DNA from: Candolleomyces eurysporus
Lineage: Eukaryota; Basidiomycota; Agaricomycetes; Agaricales; Psathyrellaceae
NCBI GenBank assembly: GCA_027579435.1
Contig: JANBPK010000718.1
Coordinates: 94,231 to 158,230, forward strand
Length of the DNA: 64,000 nt
Direction of reading: 5' to 3'
The stretch's first letter is position 1, and each line of letters starts with the position of its first letter. This document shows positions 45,847-57,528 of the stretch, piece after piece. A program made the position numbers and the translations under genes. Under the pieces are notes generated by a model, which had not been told where the DNA came from, did not search any database, and saw only the letters and a program-made list of their open reading frames with translations.

Positions 45847-46910
45847 TCAAGAGAACAATGCCTCTAACTTTCTCTTAGCATCATCCCTGACTTTCTGAGA
45901 GAGTTCAGCAATTAGTTCTCTGCGTGGCTTATACACGCACGAATGGTATTCTATAGCATTGCTGGTCAGATGCGAGGTTCTCAGATTAGTCAAAGACGAA
46001 GCTCACCGCCGGAGATTCCATTCCTGTTTTTCTCGATGAAGCCAAGGTTCTTCTTGCACGTTGCCCAAGCGGTCAACCTGATGCGGTAGACCTGCTCTCC
46101 TATCAGAGACAACGATGTAGATCGCAAACCTTGCAATCAGACGTACGCGAACAAACGGGTTTTCCATGTCAGGAAACCGAAGTACCCCGATGTCGAGGAA
46201 GACCTTAATCCAACTGCCTCGTTTCTTCTGGGACACACCATGCCGAGCGACGATATCCTTCACCCCAGAGAGACCCTTCAGTCTGGTGAAGTCGAGGACA
46301 TTCTTGTCCTGGATGAGTTCATTGAACCATCCCTCGATCTTCAAAGCGTGAACAAATTAAAATGGGAGCGAATGTAGTATCCTCACCTCATCGCACACGG
46401 CCTCGATTGGCGCTGAGTTGCGCCCTTTATTGTTGAAAAGCTTGGTATTGCACTCCAAGAAATCGCGATAATTCTCAACGCTATCCTCCTTGCAATGCAC
46501 CATAGATGCACTCTGCCCGAAGACGGACTGGACTACGTCCAAGTCAAGTTTCCTGCCATCCGCCCGAGCCTCGTTCAGGAGGCTGACGCTCTCTGCAATC
46601 ATTACGGCCAAGGCGTCATCCATATGCTTGTGATCGTTTCTGAGCGTGCCGTAACACGGCGCCAATCCGACGTTGATGCTGACCTACCCAAGGTTGGGGA
46701 ATGTCAGACCAGCATTGTTCAACGTGACTTCTAATGATTCCGGAGACGCACCTCGTCGTCTTCGTGACTATGTCGCTCCCCTAGCTCTTGGGCCTTGGTC
46801 TCCTTGAAGATCCTTCTGAGTTGTTCTGCCTCGTGCTCCACCCTCGGCACAGTCAAGGGCTGCCCTTGGAGGCCCGGATCGCGCCGAATTGTTCTCGGTG
46901 CTGGTGCCAT
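45847..46910 (-). CDS. MED20-linked uncharacterised gene, copy B
   Basis: Five exons, 46752-46910, 46387-46683, 46147-46338, 46007-46091 and 45847-45950, give 278 aa in frame. Same architecture as copy A, with introns at the same places. Exon 3 differs from copy A at about 2 of 64 residues, while exon 2 differs at about a quarter of positions. The product begins MAPAPRTIRRDPG and ends KRKLEALFS. No recognised domain. The flanking order (gene, divergent block, MED20 fragment) repeats that of unit A. The intact frame over five exons implies recent selection or very recent duplication; the exon 2 divergence favours selection. Confidence 0.8.
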
Positions 46911-47349
46911 AGTCCTCTTGGGCGTGTGGAGGTGAAAGCAAAGGTAGATAGACCGGAGAAGTTACGACGCTTAGACTTGATACAGTACTGCATACCTCAC
47001 ACCAGAGCACGGGAACCCCGAGAAAATATCAATATCTGTCAGGCGCATTACAAGAGCTGAGAGATTGTATCTCAATCATTTAACACAACGAGGAGGAGGC
47101 GTGCTTTCCTCATGGAAACAATACCTCATCCTCAATTTTTCCCCATCCGATCGTCGCGCAGACCTTGACCACCTACCGGTAACTGATCAGTCACCGGCGA
47201 CTTGCAAACGTCGCCTCCATGTTTCGTACCCATCCGTTTTTGGCAGTGTCTGTGTGGGCACCTTCAGCGGCGACGCCTGTGACACTCCTCAAACAGGTAT
47301 TCACGGCGTGTCCTTTTTATGCATTTCTTTGCTTGCTTTCACAAGGAGT
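46911..47349. promoter_or_regulatory. Divergent promoter block of unit B
   Basis: Contains the conserved block at about 47000-47150 shared with units A and C, and ACCGGTAACTGATCAGTCACCGGCGA near 47175, comparable to the ACCGGTAAC motifs upstream of intact MED20. Confidence 0.45.
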
Positions 47350-47545
47350 AACCTTTCCTCCAGGCGTCGAAGAATGGGCTTTACAGGTCTGCCACGGTGA
47401 ATCAGTGCGGACGCCGACTAGCTTACCAAAGTCGACCATAACATGCATAGCATCCGAGTCAACCTCAATGACGCACCCACCTATCCCTCAAAACCAATAG
47501 CTCACCCTTCAAGAGTGACCCAACAAACCCCAACCTAGTCGAATC
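47350..47545 (+). pseudogene. MED20 5' fragment in unit B
   Basis: The start ATG (47374) and MGFTGLPR are kept, but codon 9 is TGA where the intact gene has TGG. Similarity continues through the ADAD/SLTKVEHN region to about 47545 (ACAAACCCCAACC) and then ends. Confidence 0.85.
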
Positions 47546-49961
47546 CATGCGGAGATGTCCACCTGCCAGCTCAAAGAAGATTGAGTATATTTTCGCCTCT
47601 TTAAGGGCGGTGTGAATCCACGGCATGATAGATCTCGCGGCCAGGTACAAGGGCCTGGTGTTACTCTTGCACCTGATCAGTCTAGTGGTCGTCATCTTCC
47701 ATCGTTACTCGATCCCCAAGTCTCCTCAAGCCCAGGACCGTCTCATCATCATCGTGGTAGTCGTTTCGGTGGAGATGTTCACCAATTGTCGTCACTTTCC
47801 GCTGGCGACATGAAAGTTCTCAAAACCGACGAAACACAAAATATCCAGGTAAGGGGTATATTGGTGTCTAATAACGATACTGATCAATGAGAGTCGCATC
47901 ATAGTAACCCGGTTTCTTCTGGTGCGTTCATCCCATTCTCATCTCATGTATTAGTTCTCACCATACACCTCTATGTATCCCTTAGTATCTATAAAGATAT
48001 GTCCTCGATCAATTTACAGCTGTTTACTCCTTGGCAGGTCTCTCTTTGACCAACCTTTTCCAATTATGTCCTTTCTGCATTCTGCAGTTGACCACAGACT
48101 CAGTGGAATAAATTTCATTGGCTTCGACCCTCACAACATGGAGGTGCGTCACTTATCCCGCTTTGTGTTGTGCCATTTGTGGCATTGTCTCCAACAGATG
48201 AACTACAAGGCGCATATGCTTTGAGATGCACACACCAAACCTCAAACTTTATAGTGGGCTATGCAACTATGCTTAACAAGAAATAAGCACAGAGAGTGTG
48301 TATATTTCATGTCAACCGTCGGAGACCATTAAAAGTTTACAGCTGCGACAGGCATGCAAACTTCAAGCAGAACTTGACAAATTGACCAGATACTTCACAA
48401 GCTAATTTCTACGAGTACACCTGAGTCGTAGTCTCGGATACTGAAGCCGTAGCGAAGCGAGGCAAGACTTGGATAGGATACACAGATGGAGTGGATGAAA
48501 ACATAGACCCACGTTGGATCCAGGTGAGTTGGAGTCCTCCATCTTCAAAGAAGCTCAAACTTATCATTTTCATGGAATCAGCTCTGCGGCACAGGCAATT
48601 CGGACCTGCGACGCAAGTCCAAACCGGCCAGCGTCAAAAGCTTGCTCCGCGACCATATCATCCGCACCGTCATTCGTACCGAAGCAGTAGGTCTTCGTCT
48701 ATACTCTTCAGCTGGTAGACAACTCACCTAATCCGGGGGTTCTCCTTATCCTCTTCCTATGCAGAGGGCTCAATGATATACTCTCTCCAAGGGTCAGAGA
48801 GGAGGCTAAGAAGCTAGAGTCACTCTTCTCTGTCACAGCTTAATCTGCAGCGTTCAAGTTTTCGTGGGCATATAGCAAGATTTTATCGGAGCAGACTTTG
48901 TGCTGAGACTACACCCTCATTAAACTGACTAGCTTCTTCGGCAACATCTTTTGTTCAATCGCAACTCGTCTTAAATACTTTCCATTGATGTGTCGGTGTA
49001 CTACCTTCCACTCAGATCATGCCACTTGAGCTTTCTCTACTACTTTGTCAAGTCAGACACCAAAACGGCGCCTAACAATGAGAACCTCCTGAATAAGGCG
49101 AAAACTGACCTTTGAGCAAGGCAGTGAGTTGGCGTTAGCACTCATTTGAGTGACTTGGTCGTTTCAATGTACAGCTTTCAGGGGATACTTTCGGGGATCT
49201 AATCAGGCCTATGTCTTCAGGGTGCTAGAAGAACTGCGGGAGAAGCGAATCGTTATGAGCGTCAATTTGTCTCGACATTTCTTGATTTTTTCTTTGCACT
49301 AATGTATCTAAAATTGTACGTCTGATTAATGGGGAGAAGTTCGAGTTAGCAGGAGTATCTCGTGGTAAAGACCAGGTTCTAGGACTAGCAGGCTTTGGAG
49401 AGCTTCGAAGGGTAGCCCTCTACGTCGCTCGACGAGGTAATACCTTGAGCGCCATTGATCAAGTGCTCAGTACTCAAGCGGCTCCCTGAATAACCTATGC
49501 AGCGGTCTGGCCATTAAACACAGTGCACCTAACCTCCCACCCTTTGTCAATTCGGATACCTTACTGGTAGGAAATCTGTCGAGGTGTTGCTCGCACGATC
49601 TCGAGTCCGGGATGTGCAACCGAGAAGCTGACGCCGGGCATAGCAAGACGAGTTTGAGAACAGAGATGGTTGATTCCGTCGCAGTCTGGACGGGACGAGT
49701 CCACCAACCGATCGTACGCCGATTGGAGGTACCCTACCCGGTAAGACTTCCTCCGCCTGTGCATGGAGAAATTAGATTCGGCCGTCGATACTGAAGCGAC
49801 CAACATTCGCCGCTTAGCATCGCGGAGGCGAAGTCCATTTTGATTGAGTAGAACGAAATGGGAGAAGGGGACGTTGCAGCAAGATACAGGTTGGTGGCGA
49901 CGGTAGACAGCCAAGGAAGAATTACTCGGAGCGGTTTCGATATAGGGTGCATCCATCAATT
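47546..49961. other. Long stretch without a recognisable gene
   Basis: I found no gene. A fragment near 48420-48480 resembles the 3' flank of copy B. Short frames at 47612-47890, 47973-48224 and 48491-48718 match nothing known to me. Confidence 0.4.
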
Positions 49962-50073
49962 CCGAGGCATTTTTAACTCGGGTACTACGGGGGGGGTCGT
50001 TGCGTGCCAAGATGGTGCTTCCGGCATCTGCAGCCATCACTCCGGCCGCTGTTTTCCAGTCAAAAATGCCTCA
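49962..50073. mobile_element. Small inverted-repeat element (MITE-like), copy 2
   Basis: Inverted relative to copy 1 at 35602-35721. Ends are CCGAGGCATTTTTAACTCG and the complement of CTGAGGCATTTTTGACTGG. The interior includes a G run at 49987-49994. The adjoining bases (about 50074-50110, GCATCAGCTACTTCACACAGGT) also match the flank of copy 1, so the repeat extends beyond the element on one side. Confidence 0.75.
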
Positions 50074-50989
50074 GAACTCGCCGTGCAACGCATCAGCTAC
50101 TTCACACAGGTAATTGAAAGCTCGCCTTAAGTACAGATACAGAAGCTCTGAGAGATTCCGAGCTGCACATTAGTCGTTATGTGTGACTCCGTGTTCGATT
50201 TCCCTCATATCAAGTCTACAGCACGGCCGAAGTCGATGAATAATTATAAATATCGATCAGTGAATGATTGCTGTACCAATAGACAGATGCCACTGGAGTT
50301 TGAGAGAAGCGAGAAGATAGGGCTTTTTGCAACAGCACGTGAGGACCTTGCTGAGGATATAGTGTAGTAGGCAGTTTGTCAGAGGTGACGGAGGTATATC
50401 TGAACTTGAACTTTCTTCAAGACAAATAATGGCTAGCTTAGATAGCCAGATTCAACTAAACCGCTGTAGAGTGAACCGTGCCAACGAAAAATGCACTCTG
50501 TCCGTCTTGGTTCACAGGAAGGTACCTGAGGGTCGTATCCTGATATCGGCCAGTAAGAATTCCCGAAAAAAGACAAAAAGGGGTGTTTGAGACTCAAAGC
50601 CCAAGAAAACGGAGGTGAACCAGCTTGAGCGTCAAGGGAAAGAGGCAGTGGGAGATAGATACATGAAAGCAGAACACCTTATCGCACTCCCTAGGGAGTA
50701 GTAGGGACCTGACCTCTGGCAGGAGCCCTAAGAAGATACGAGAGAGTTGTAAGGTCAGGGACAGGGCTTTTGACTCTAGGCACCTCCGGGCAGATCCAAC
50801 TACTAGGATTGGCTGGCGCCTCCACTATGCGGGGTTTCTGCGCTCCTCATTGATAGTTTCAAGGACAGGGGAAAGGCCGAAAGAGTCTCAGTGACACACG
50901 GAGGCTAGGGGTGTACCATCAGTTTCAAAGCTACACTGGACCCGACCATCTGACCTGAGGAAGCTGCGCGTCAGCACGCGGTTGACAGC
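50074..50989. other. Stretch without a gene left of unit C
   Basis: No gene recognised; short frames only. Confidence 0.4.
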
Positions 50990-51331
50990 CTCGAGGTGGA
51001 CGATCCACCGCGCACTGAACCTTAATAATAAGGTCAGACGAGTTGGCAGCCAATGAGACCACTGGTCAAATTGAAGAAGCTCACCTCGACAAATGTCGTT
51101 GGTTTGACAATAACTAGAAGTCCACGAGCAACGAGATGATGAGCATGGCATATAGTTGGCGGCACAGCGCTAAAAACATGCATGGTATCACGGGCCATAA
51201 ATTAAACTTTATTTAGGATCCGAAATGAGGTCAAAACATCGAACATGACCAAGCTCCAGACTCCGATTTGCCGGAAAAGAGGGCTCTGAATTGGATAAAA
51301 GGTCCCAACGGTGCCAGCGTAGGCTTATAGC
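50990..51331. repeat. Downstream flank of duplicated unit C
   Basis: Counterpart of 43301-43707 in unit A (GGACGATCCACCGCGC, AGTTGGCAGCCAATG, GGCATATAGTTGG, CACGGGCCATAAATTAA). Confidence 0.7.
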
Positions 51332-52423
51332 TCAAGTCCCGCTAGAGAGGAATACCTCTAGCTTCCTCTTGGCTTCATCCCTGACCTTTTGGGAGAGTCC
51401 AGTAATGAGTTCTCTTTTTGGTTTGTACGCACACGAACGATATTCTGTACCGGTGCGCGTCAGACGCGAGGCTCCAAAACTAGCCACAGACGAAGCTCAC
51501 CGCCGATGATTCCGTTTCTATTTTTCTCGATGAAGCCAAAGATCGTCTTGCACGTTGCCCAAGCGGTGAGCTGGATGGAATAAACCTGCTCCGCTATCAG
51601 AGACGACGAGATAGATCGTAAAGTTTTTCAATTAGACGTACGCGTAACAACGGAGTTTCTTTGTCAAGATACACAAGTACCCCGATGTCGAGGAAGACCT
51701 TGTTCAAAGTGTATTCCTTCTGCTGGGACACACCATAGCGAGCGACGATATCCTTCACCCCAGGGAGACCCTTCAGCCCGGTGAACTCAAGGACCTCCTT
51801 GTCTTGGATGAGTTCACTGAACCACCTCTCGATCTTCAAAGCGTGAGCAGATTGAAATGGAAGTGAATGTGGTATCCTCACCTCATGGCACACAGCCTCA
51901 ATTGGCTCTGAGCCGCGCCTTTTGTAGCTGAAAAGCTTAACCTTGCGCTCTGAAAAACTGCGATAACTCTCAACGCTAGCCTCCCGGCAATGCTCCATAG
52001 ATGCACTCTGCCTGAAGATGGACTGGATCGTGTTTGAGTCAAGCTCCTCGTTCCGCGCTCGAGCATCGTCCAGGAGTGCGAAGCTCTCTGCAACCGATAC
52101 GGTCAAGGCGTCATCCATTTGCTCCCTGAGTGCGCCGTAACACTGCGCCAATCTGGCTTTGACCTGCTGTAGGTGGGGAATATCAGACCAGCATTGTCCA
52201 ACGTGCCTTCGAATGACTCCGGGGACACACCCTGTAGTCTTTCTGACCAGCATCGTGATGATGTCGCTCCAGCTCCAGTAACTGTTGTAGCTCTAAGCCT
52301 GCGCTGTCCCCGTAAATCCTTTCGAGTCGCGTTACCACGTGGTCCGCCGTCTCCCCCCCCTTGGGGGGTCGCGTTGAGCCGTTTTTGGGAGCGGACTATT
52401 GGTCCTCTGATTGGTAATGCCAT
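51332..52423 (-). CDS. MED20-linked uncharacterised gene, copy C (one apparent frameshift)
   Basis: Exons 2-5 (51882-52166, 51642-51833, 51501-51585, 51332-51444) are intact and in frame. They encode LAQCYGALREQMDDALTVSV, SASMEHCREASVESYRSFSE, WFSELIQDKEVLEFTGLKGL, VFLDIGVLVYLDKET and SIQLTAWATCKT. Exon 1 (52231-52423) is 193 nt where a multiple of three is needed. Frame is lost in a stretch with runs of six C and eight G (about 52352-52368 on the plus strand), so either the copy is newly broken or the base calls are wrong. It faces the only intact MED20 across about 500 bp. The function is unknown, as for the other copies. Confidence 0.7.
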
Positions 52424-52928
52424 AGCTTCGTAAACGTGAGGAAGTTGAAGGTAGATGAAATCAGAGAGGGGACGGCGCCTACGCAGGGCAACCTGCTACT
52501 TTATACCTCACGCCAAAGCACGGGAACCCTATCCAAATCTGTCAGGCGTATGAAAAGAGCTGCGAGATTGCATGTCAATCATCTAACACACGTGCCTTCC
52601 TCGTGGAAACAACGCCCCATCCTCAAGCTTAGCGCCTATAAACTGGTACCAGGGTGAGGAGTTTCGTGGAGGTTTTCCCAATCGCCACACAGAATCACAG
52701 ACCGACCGGTAACTTAGACTCGTGACCAGCCGGAGAATGAGGATGGAGGGTGGAGAGAATCCTCGATTCTCCCTCGCTCACAGGGCGACGGTTACCGGTC
52801 TACCGGTAACTACTTAACCAGTCACTGCAAACGTGCAAATGATGACATCGGGTGACGTCCTTATCCACGGAGTGTCACATGCGCGTGATCCTGTCACACT
52901 TCCCAGCTTTTCCTCCAAACGTCGGGGA
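52424..52928. promoter_or_regulatory. Divergent promoter between copy C and MED20
   Basis: Contains the unit-wide conserved block at 52514-52678. Right of it are two adjacent hairpins: GAGAATC-CTC-GATTCTC at about 52755-52771, and GTTACCGGT-CT-ACCGGTAAC at 52791-52810. Another ACCGGTAACT lies near 52704. These could be paired binding sites, but which protein binds is unknown. Confidence 0.5.
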
Positions 52929-53954
52929 ATGGGTTTCACAGGTCTGGCACGGTGGATCAATGCGGACGCAGACTCGCTGACCAAAGTTGAGCATAACATC
53001 CGCGTCAACCACAATGGCATCTACCAGACACGATGGCACCTATCCCTCAAATCCTATCGCTCCACCTTCAACAACAACCCCAACAACCCCAACCCCGGCG
53101 GGTTTGTCAGTCCCGAACGCTCCATCGTCACCGTCACTATGAACGACGTCGTCTTCGTCTTGCTCGAAGACCAGATAGCTCCTACCCACGCTGAGGCTGA
53201 CGAACAGGGCCTCAATCCCGAGAGGCTAACGCATTTCCGGAATACATTCCTCACTGTCCGACCGCCCGGGAGTCTGGAGAGCCTGTTGGTCATGCTGAAA
53301 GCTCGGTGGATGCCTGTTCGGCATGCTGCTGGTACGACGCAAAACGCTTCGCTCATCAGCGTGGTTTCGGGAGCGGGGGCACCAGGTGGAGGGTCAGGCA
53401 AAGGGAAAGGACCAGCGGGTGCAACACCCAACAACCCTCTTGCAGCCGCTGAACTCATCGTGGATGGCAAGGTTTTCCAGATCGGTTTGGATTGGATTAT
53501 TCGGGTTGGTCTTGTGCGGAGTAAGGACCTCATTAAAGGGATGCTGCTTGAAGCGGAGTATCGACCGCTGCCTGTGATGTATCCGCCTCCAGGCAACCAA
53601 GGGATGATGATCTCCAACTTCCTCGCCTCGATCCTTCCGGTCGTCCCCGACGCGAACATATATGCGGTCACAGTTGGAGAAGAACAGTGGGCGGATTTGT
53701 TATGGGATCGGGAAGAGGAGCAGCGGAAGCAGGAGAAGCAACAAGAGGAAGAGGAGAAGGAGAAGCAGAGGCAGTCGGGCATGGATGTCGATAAGGAAGG
53801 CTCGCAAAAGGTACTGGAGAACGACGAAGACGTCTATGCCTACGGTTTCGACGATGTTCTAGATGATCCGAAGCGCGACTGGGAGGGCATTGACAGGGAT
53901 CGGAGGTCAGCGTACCAGGTCATCGGTGCTCTCAAGGCAGAAAACATTCTTTAG
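52929..53954 (+). CDS. med20: Mediator complex subunit 20 (MED20)
   Basis: Single exon, 341 aa. I chose ATG 52929 because MGFTGLARW is the expected MED20 N-terminus; the frame is open further upstream, but without similarity. By family knowledge MED20 is a TBP-related-fold head-module subunit of Mediator that pairs with MED18 and links activators to RNA polymerase II in the nucleus. Visible parts are NHNGIYQTRWHLSLKSYRS (about 34-52) and a beta-rich core, interrupted by a Gly/Pro insert (about 147-168: GAPGGGSGKGKG). The second half holds QIGLDWIIRVGLV, LIKGMLLEAEYRPL and NIYAVTVGEEQWADLLWD. A Glu/Lys/Gln tail (about 262-284) and an acidic C-terminus follow. It is divergent from copy C. Three broken copies lie nearby, so this is the sole intact one in the window. 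Confidence 0.9.
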   Translation: MGFTGLARWINADADSLTKVEHNIRVNHNGIYQTRWHLSLKSYRSTFNNNPNNPNPGGFVSPERSIVTVTMNDVVFVLLEDQIAPTHAEADEQGLNPERLTHFRNTFLTVRPPGSLESLLVMLKARWMPVRHAAGTTQNASLISVVSGAGAPGGGSGKGKGPAGATPNNPLAAAELIVDGKVFQIGLDWIIRVGLVRSKDLIKGMLLEAEYRPLPVMYPPPGNQGMMISNFLASILPVVPDANIYAVTVGEEQWADLLWDREEEQRKQEKQQEEEEKEKQRQSGMDVDKEGSQKVLENDEDVYAYGFDDVLDDPKRDWEGIDRDRRSAYQVIGALKAENIL

Positions 53955-54845
53955 AGCGGTTCGTTGGATCTGTATTTCTATTCCACTGTATGATAGCATA
54001 ACGATTACGCTAGACAGCGAACTCTGAGCCTTCCGAGAAAAAGGTTGGCAAAACACTGGCCTGTATCAAGGGAAACCGAGCCCCCGGCGGGTCGAGATAA
54101 AGCTCCAGCTCAAATGCCCAATGGCAACGACCTAGGTTACCGCTACCCATTTATGCGTAGAGTTATCCAGTGCAAGACCATCTATTGATGTAAGTGTCCT
54201 GTTCAACACCCTGACACGAACTCGTTTAGCCTGACTACGGAGACTAAAGACCATTGGCCATCGAGTTGCAGGAGAAGACGGACACCCCGGTTTTTAAGAC
54301 ACTCACCAACGCAACGCAATGATTGTCAACGTCCATTTTGTGCCCCTATGACCACACCAAACCAAGGGTTCGATCCGCCTATACGGTCGCAAGGGGCCAG
54401 CCTGCGTAGGTACCTTCCCTCCTTGCACCTCAGCATGCACCCAGGAAATGGAAGACCTTGTCTGCAAAGTCGGCGTCGACTACGAATTCGAAGACATGAT
54501 TGGTCGTCCTAGATCGTCTGGCCGGAATTTCTGCGCAAGAATGAGGATAGCCTCAAGAAGAAAGTATGTAGAGGGCCTGGATTTGGGCGAAGCCATAGGA
54601 CAGGACGATCTTCGAGGCCCAAGGGTTGTCTGCCCATTTTTTTGGTAAGGAATTCTCGATGATATCGCTCTCTCTGTTAACCAAGCACATGGACAGCCCA
54701 AGTTGGAAGCTTCTCGCTTCTAAAAGGCGTTTGAATTTCGCACAGATGTGCAGGAGGGCTAATGGATTAATCTCCAGGAAGTCTATGGGAAGTCGGCATC
54801 TGCCCCGAGACCGAACGTGCTGGGCAATACCAGTCGTCGAAACCC
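53955..54845. repeat. MED20 downstream flank, duplicated at 58.9-59.9 kb
   Basis: Matches 58887-59110 (GGATCTGTATTTCTATTCCA, GAGCCTTC.GAGAA, AAGGTTGGCAAAA, ACTGGCCT) and more weakly 59680-59830 (TTCGCACAGATG, CGGCATCTGCCC.GAGACCGA). No gene recognised. Confidence 0.7.
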
Positions 54846-55345
54846 TCTTCCAAGACCTCCGGTGGTCGATCGGGATATAGTAGGACCTGATGACATCCGA
54901 GATAGCTCGGACCCTCGAGTGCCTTATAGAGGTCTGGCTTCATGCAAAAGCACCATTATCATATCATGCGAAAGCTCGCCCATAGGAACGCGTACCCACC
55001 AATCCCAAGCCTTTTGATCCGCAGGTCAGCTCTTTCTTCATCCCTCATCCTTTGACAAGGATTCACGAAGCCCCTGCCGTAGCCTGTGTGGAAATGACCG
55101 TATCGAAGCGGTCAGGGTGAGCAGTAAAGCCACTCGCTGTCAGCTTTCTCCTCCTAACCTCCTTCCCAGCTTCGATTCCGACAGGATGGTCGTCCCTCGT
55201 CGGACAGAGACCAGTCTCCTTGAAATTCGGAATAAATCCGACTTTGTGGGGGTATACAATCAGTTCTGCGACTTTTGGCGACGATTCAAGCCCACCCTCG
55301 ATTTCGGTTCGCATCATCAGTGAACGTGCTTTCAAGCTCGGTCAA
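54846..55345. repeat. Segmental duplicate of 63263-63835
   Basis: About 500 bp resembles 63263-63835 at roughly 80-85% by eye (CCAAGACCTCCGGYGGTCGATCGGGATA at the left, GCGACTTTTGGCGACGATT at the right). The left half also matches the surface-protein exon at about 59945-60140, but with the frame destroyed. Confidence 0.85.
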
Positions 55346-56339
55346 CTGCCTCCCAACTTTGAGGTACGGTAGGAGAATTTTTGTCGTAAGTGTGCTGCAA
55401 GGTTTCTCATGCAATTACAGCCACAGCATGATTTGGGACCGTTCCGAGCATGCGTTCTGACGAAGGGATCGCCAAGAGAACAGCCATGAGGCAAAAAGAG
55501 GCGATTTTCTCTGGCTCAGGCAAAGATGGGACAACTTGCCACTTCACGTCAGGTACGAGGACGCTGTATTCAGCTTTGTCTTTCACTGAGAAATTTATAG
55601 CCTGGCATCAAGCTTTCAGTAGCAATGCTAATGGCTGCAGGATGCGAAAATGTACATGTTGTAAATCGAATACTTTAGAGGGATGATCCAGCCCGTCAAC
55701 GGCCTCAACGCCGAACATACTACATACTACAGAGGTTGTTCATGTCGCCGTGCGCGCCTTAGGGAGGGTAAGGATGATAGCAGCTGTTAATACCTCTGTT
55801 GATGATCCGTGAAAAATTATCTCTTGTAGCGGCAGTAGCCAGAAGCATCCGGAGATCCCCCGTACTCTCCATTTTCGATAACAGCTGCTGTTTGCCTGAT
55901 GTCCGATTCTTGTATGCGGATGTCATAAAATGATCTGAGAAGGGTCTCTCAGCATTGCCCACTCTCGTAACCTTCACACACGCGTTACGCTGAGAAGCCT
56001 CAAAATTCGATTTTAGGTATATCTAAACTCGGGGACGCACGCATAACGAATCATAAGCTCTGGCCCTGAGACAGCCTATTCGGGTTGAAGGAGAGTTTGC
56101 CGTGGGACAAGAAATCTATGGAAGGACCTGGTATGAACGATGACTCTGTTACAAGATTGGAACTGGCCGGGATGAATCGTAGAGCACCCCGATGCGAATA
56201 GTTATGCATTACTCGGTGCTTATGATAACTCTTATGCAGTGTATGAGTCTCCCCTGTCGAAAGGGGTATCCTAGTGGCATCCTCGTCCAGGAAACTAGAT
56301 CCACCCAGTAACACGCATCGGGGTCGGACAGGGCCGAGA
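55346..56339. other. Stretch without a gene left of copy D
   Basis: No gene recognised. Short frames at 55450-55686 (+) and 55759-55977 (-) have no support. Confidence 0.4.
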
Positions 56340-57528
56340 TTAAGGGGCTGGCGTCTCCGCTAGGTCTTGGATTAGCTTTTCCGCCTCCCTAACTGCGACC
56401 TTTCTCATCTCCTCTCTCAGCCCTTCAAAGAGCTCTTCGCGCGGCTTGTACTCGCGCAAATGGTATTCTGCTCAGAGAAAATGAATTCTTCACCGAGATT
56501 TCAAAGACCTATTAATAAGGAAACGCACCCCCATTGAAGCCGCTACGGCGGGTCTTCCTGCCTAACACATGGGGCTTGCGGTACTTAGTCCAAGCAGTGA
56601 GTTGGATATGATAGACCTGTCAATTTGTGCAGGGTCTGTCAATTCGTCCCCAGGAATGAGCTTGAAAGATTTACCTGAATGTAAGGGTTCTCGAAATCCG
56701 GGAAACGCAATACGCCAACGTCGAGGAACTCCAAGTTTGAGTCCGCATTCGAACCAGTTCCACTGACGATCTTCTGGATTTCCTCGATAAAATTCTCTGT
56801 AACCCTGCGGACGGCTTTATTGTTCCTGATGAGGTTGTTAAACCAATCACTAACCTAGAATGACGGGATAGATTTTGTGTGAGGGATAGATAATGCACGC
56901 ATTAGAACAGACCTACAGCGTTGCTAGGATGGGGGCGTCCTTTCTCCTTGCTACCATCGCTATCCAAGAGTTTCGAGAACGAATCACTGTGTTTGATGAT
57001 GAGCGGTTGGTTTGTTGAGTCCACGTCCCTGCCGGGAACACGCTCCAGGAAGGGATTGCTATTGAAGGTAGACTCGATTGCGTCTATGGTGAGCTTTTGA
57101 TCTTCGGTTTTACGACGAGCCAATTCTTTGAGGGTGTCCCAAAGCGTTAAGATTGCTGCGTCGTCCATCAGCTTGCATGTGGGACTAAGATTGGCCTGAG
57201 ATCCAAAACAAGACGACAGCTGGCACCTCAAGGCGCCATTCAGACTGTCAAGCTCGCGCTGCAACTCCCCCTGTTCACGACACAAAAAGGTGTCATTTCC
57301 ACTGGAAATATCTGGGACGAATTGACTTACCTCGCCCAACTTCGCATCCTTGATATCCTTGAGGAAGCCGCACAAATCCTCGCCTTTCGTCTCCGTCAAA
57401 ATCTTTTCTACCTTCAGAAGAAGCGAGCGCGATAGACACTTGTCTGCCGCTGTCATGTCGGCGAGTGTCACTGTGGGAGGCAAATCAAGTGCACCGGAAT
57501 TTCGGGATAGAGTTGCTGTTGATTGCAA
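56340..57528 (-). CDS. MED20-linked uncharacterised gene, copy D (most diverged, intact)
   Basis: Five exons, 57331-57528, 56917-57270, 56675-56854, 56529-56616 and 56340-56467, total 948 nt (315 aa) in frame. The stretch 57196-57270 may instead be intronic, because both choices keep frame. Landmarks match copies A-C: LMDDAAILTLWDTLKELA, DWFNNLIRNNKAV, EFLDVGVLRFPDFENPY, VYHIQLTAWTKYRKP and YKPREELFEGLREEMRK. Introns 2-4 fall at equivalent positions. The longer, better-ordered C-terminus (AEKLIQDLAETPAP) suggests it is closest to the ancestral gene. No known domain. A MED20 3' fragment lies 1.3 kb to its right. Confidence 0.8.

Noticed and set aside
54361..54380. tRNA B-box-like GGTTCGATCC
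   Set aside because: No A-box or cloverleaf can be formed upstream.
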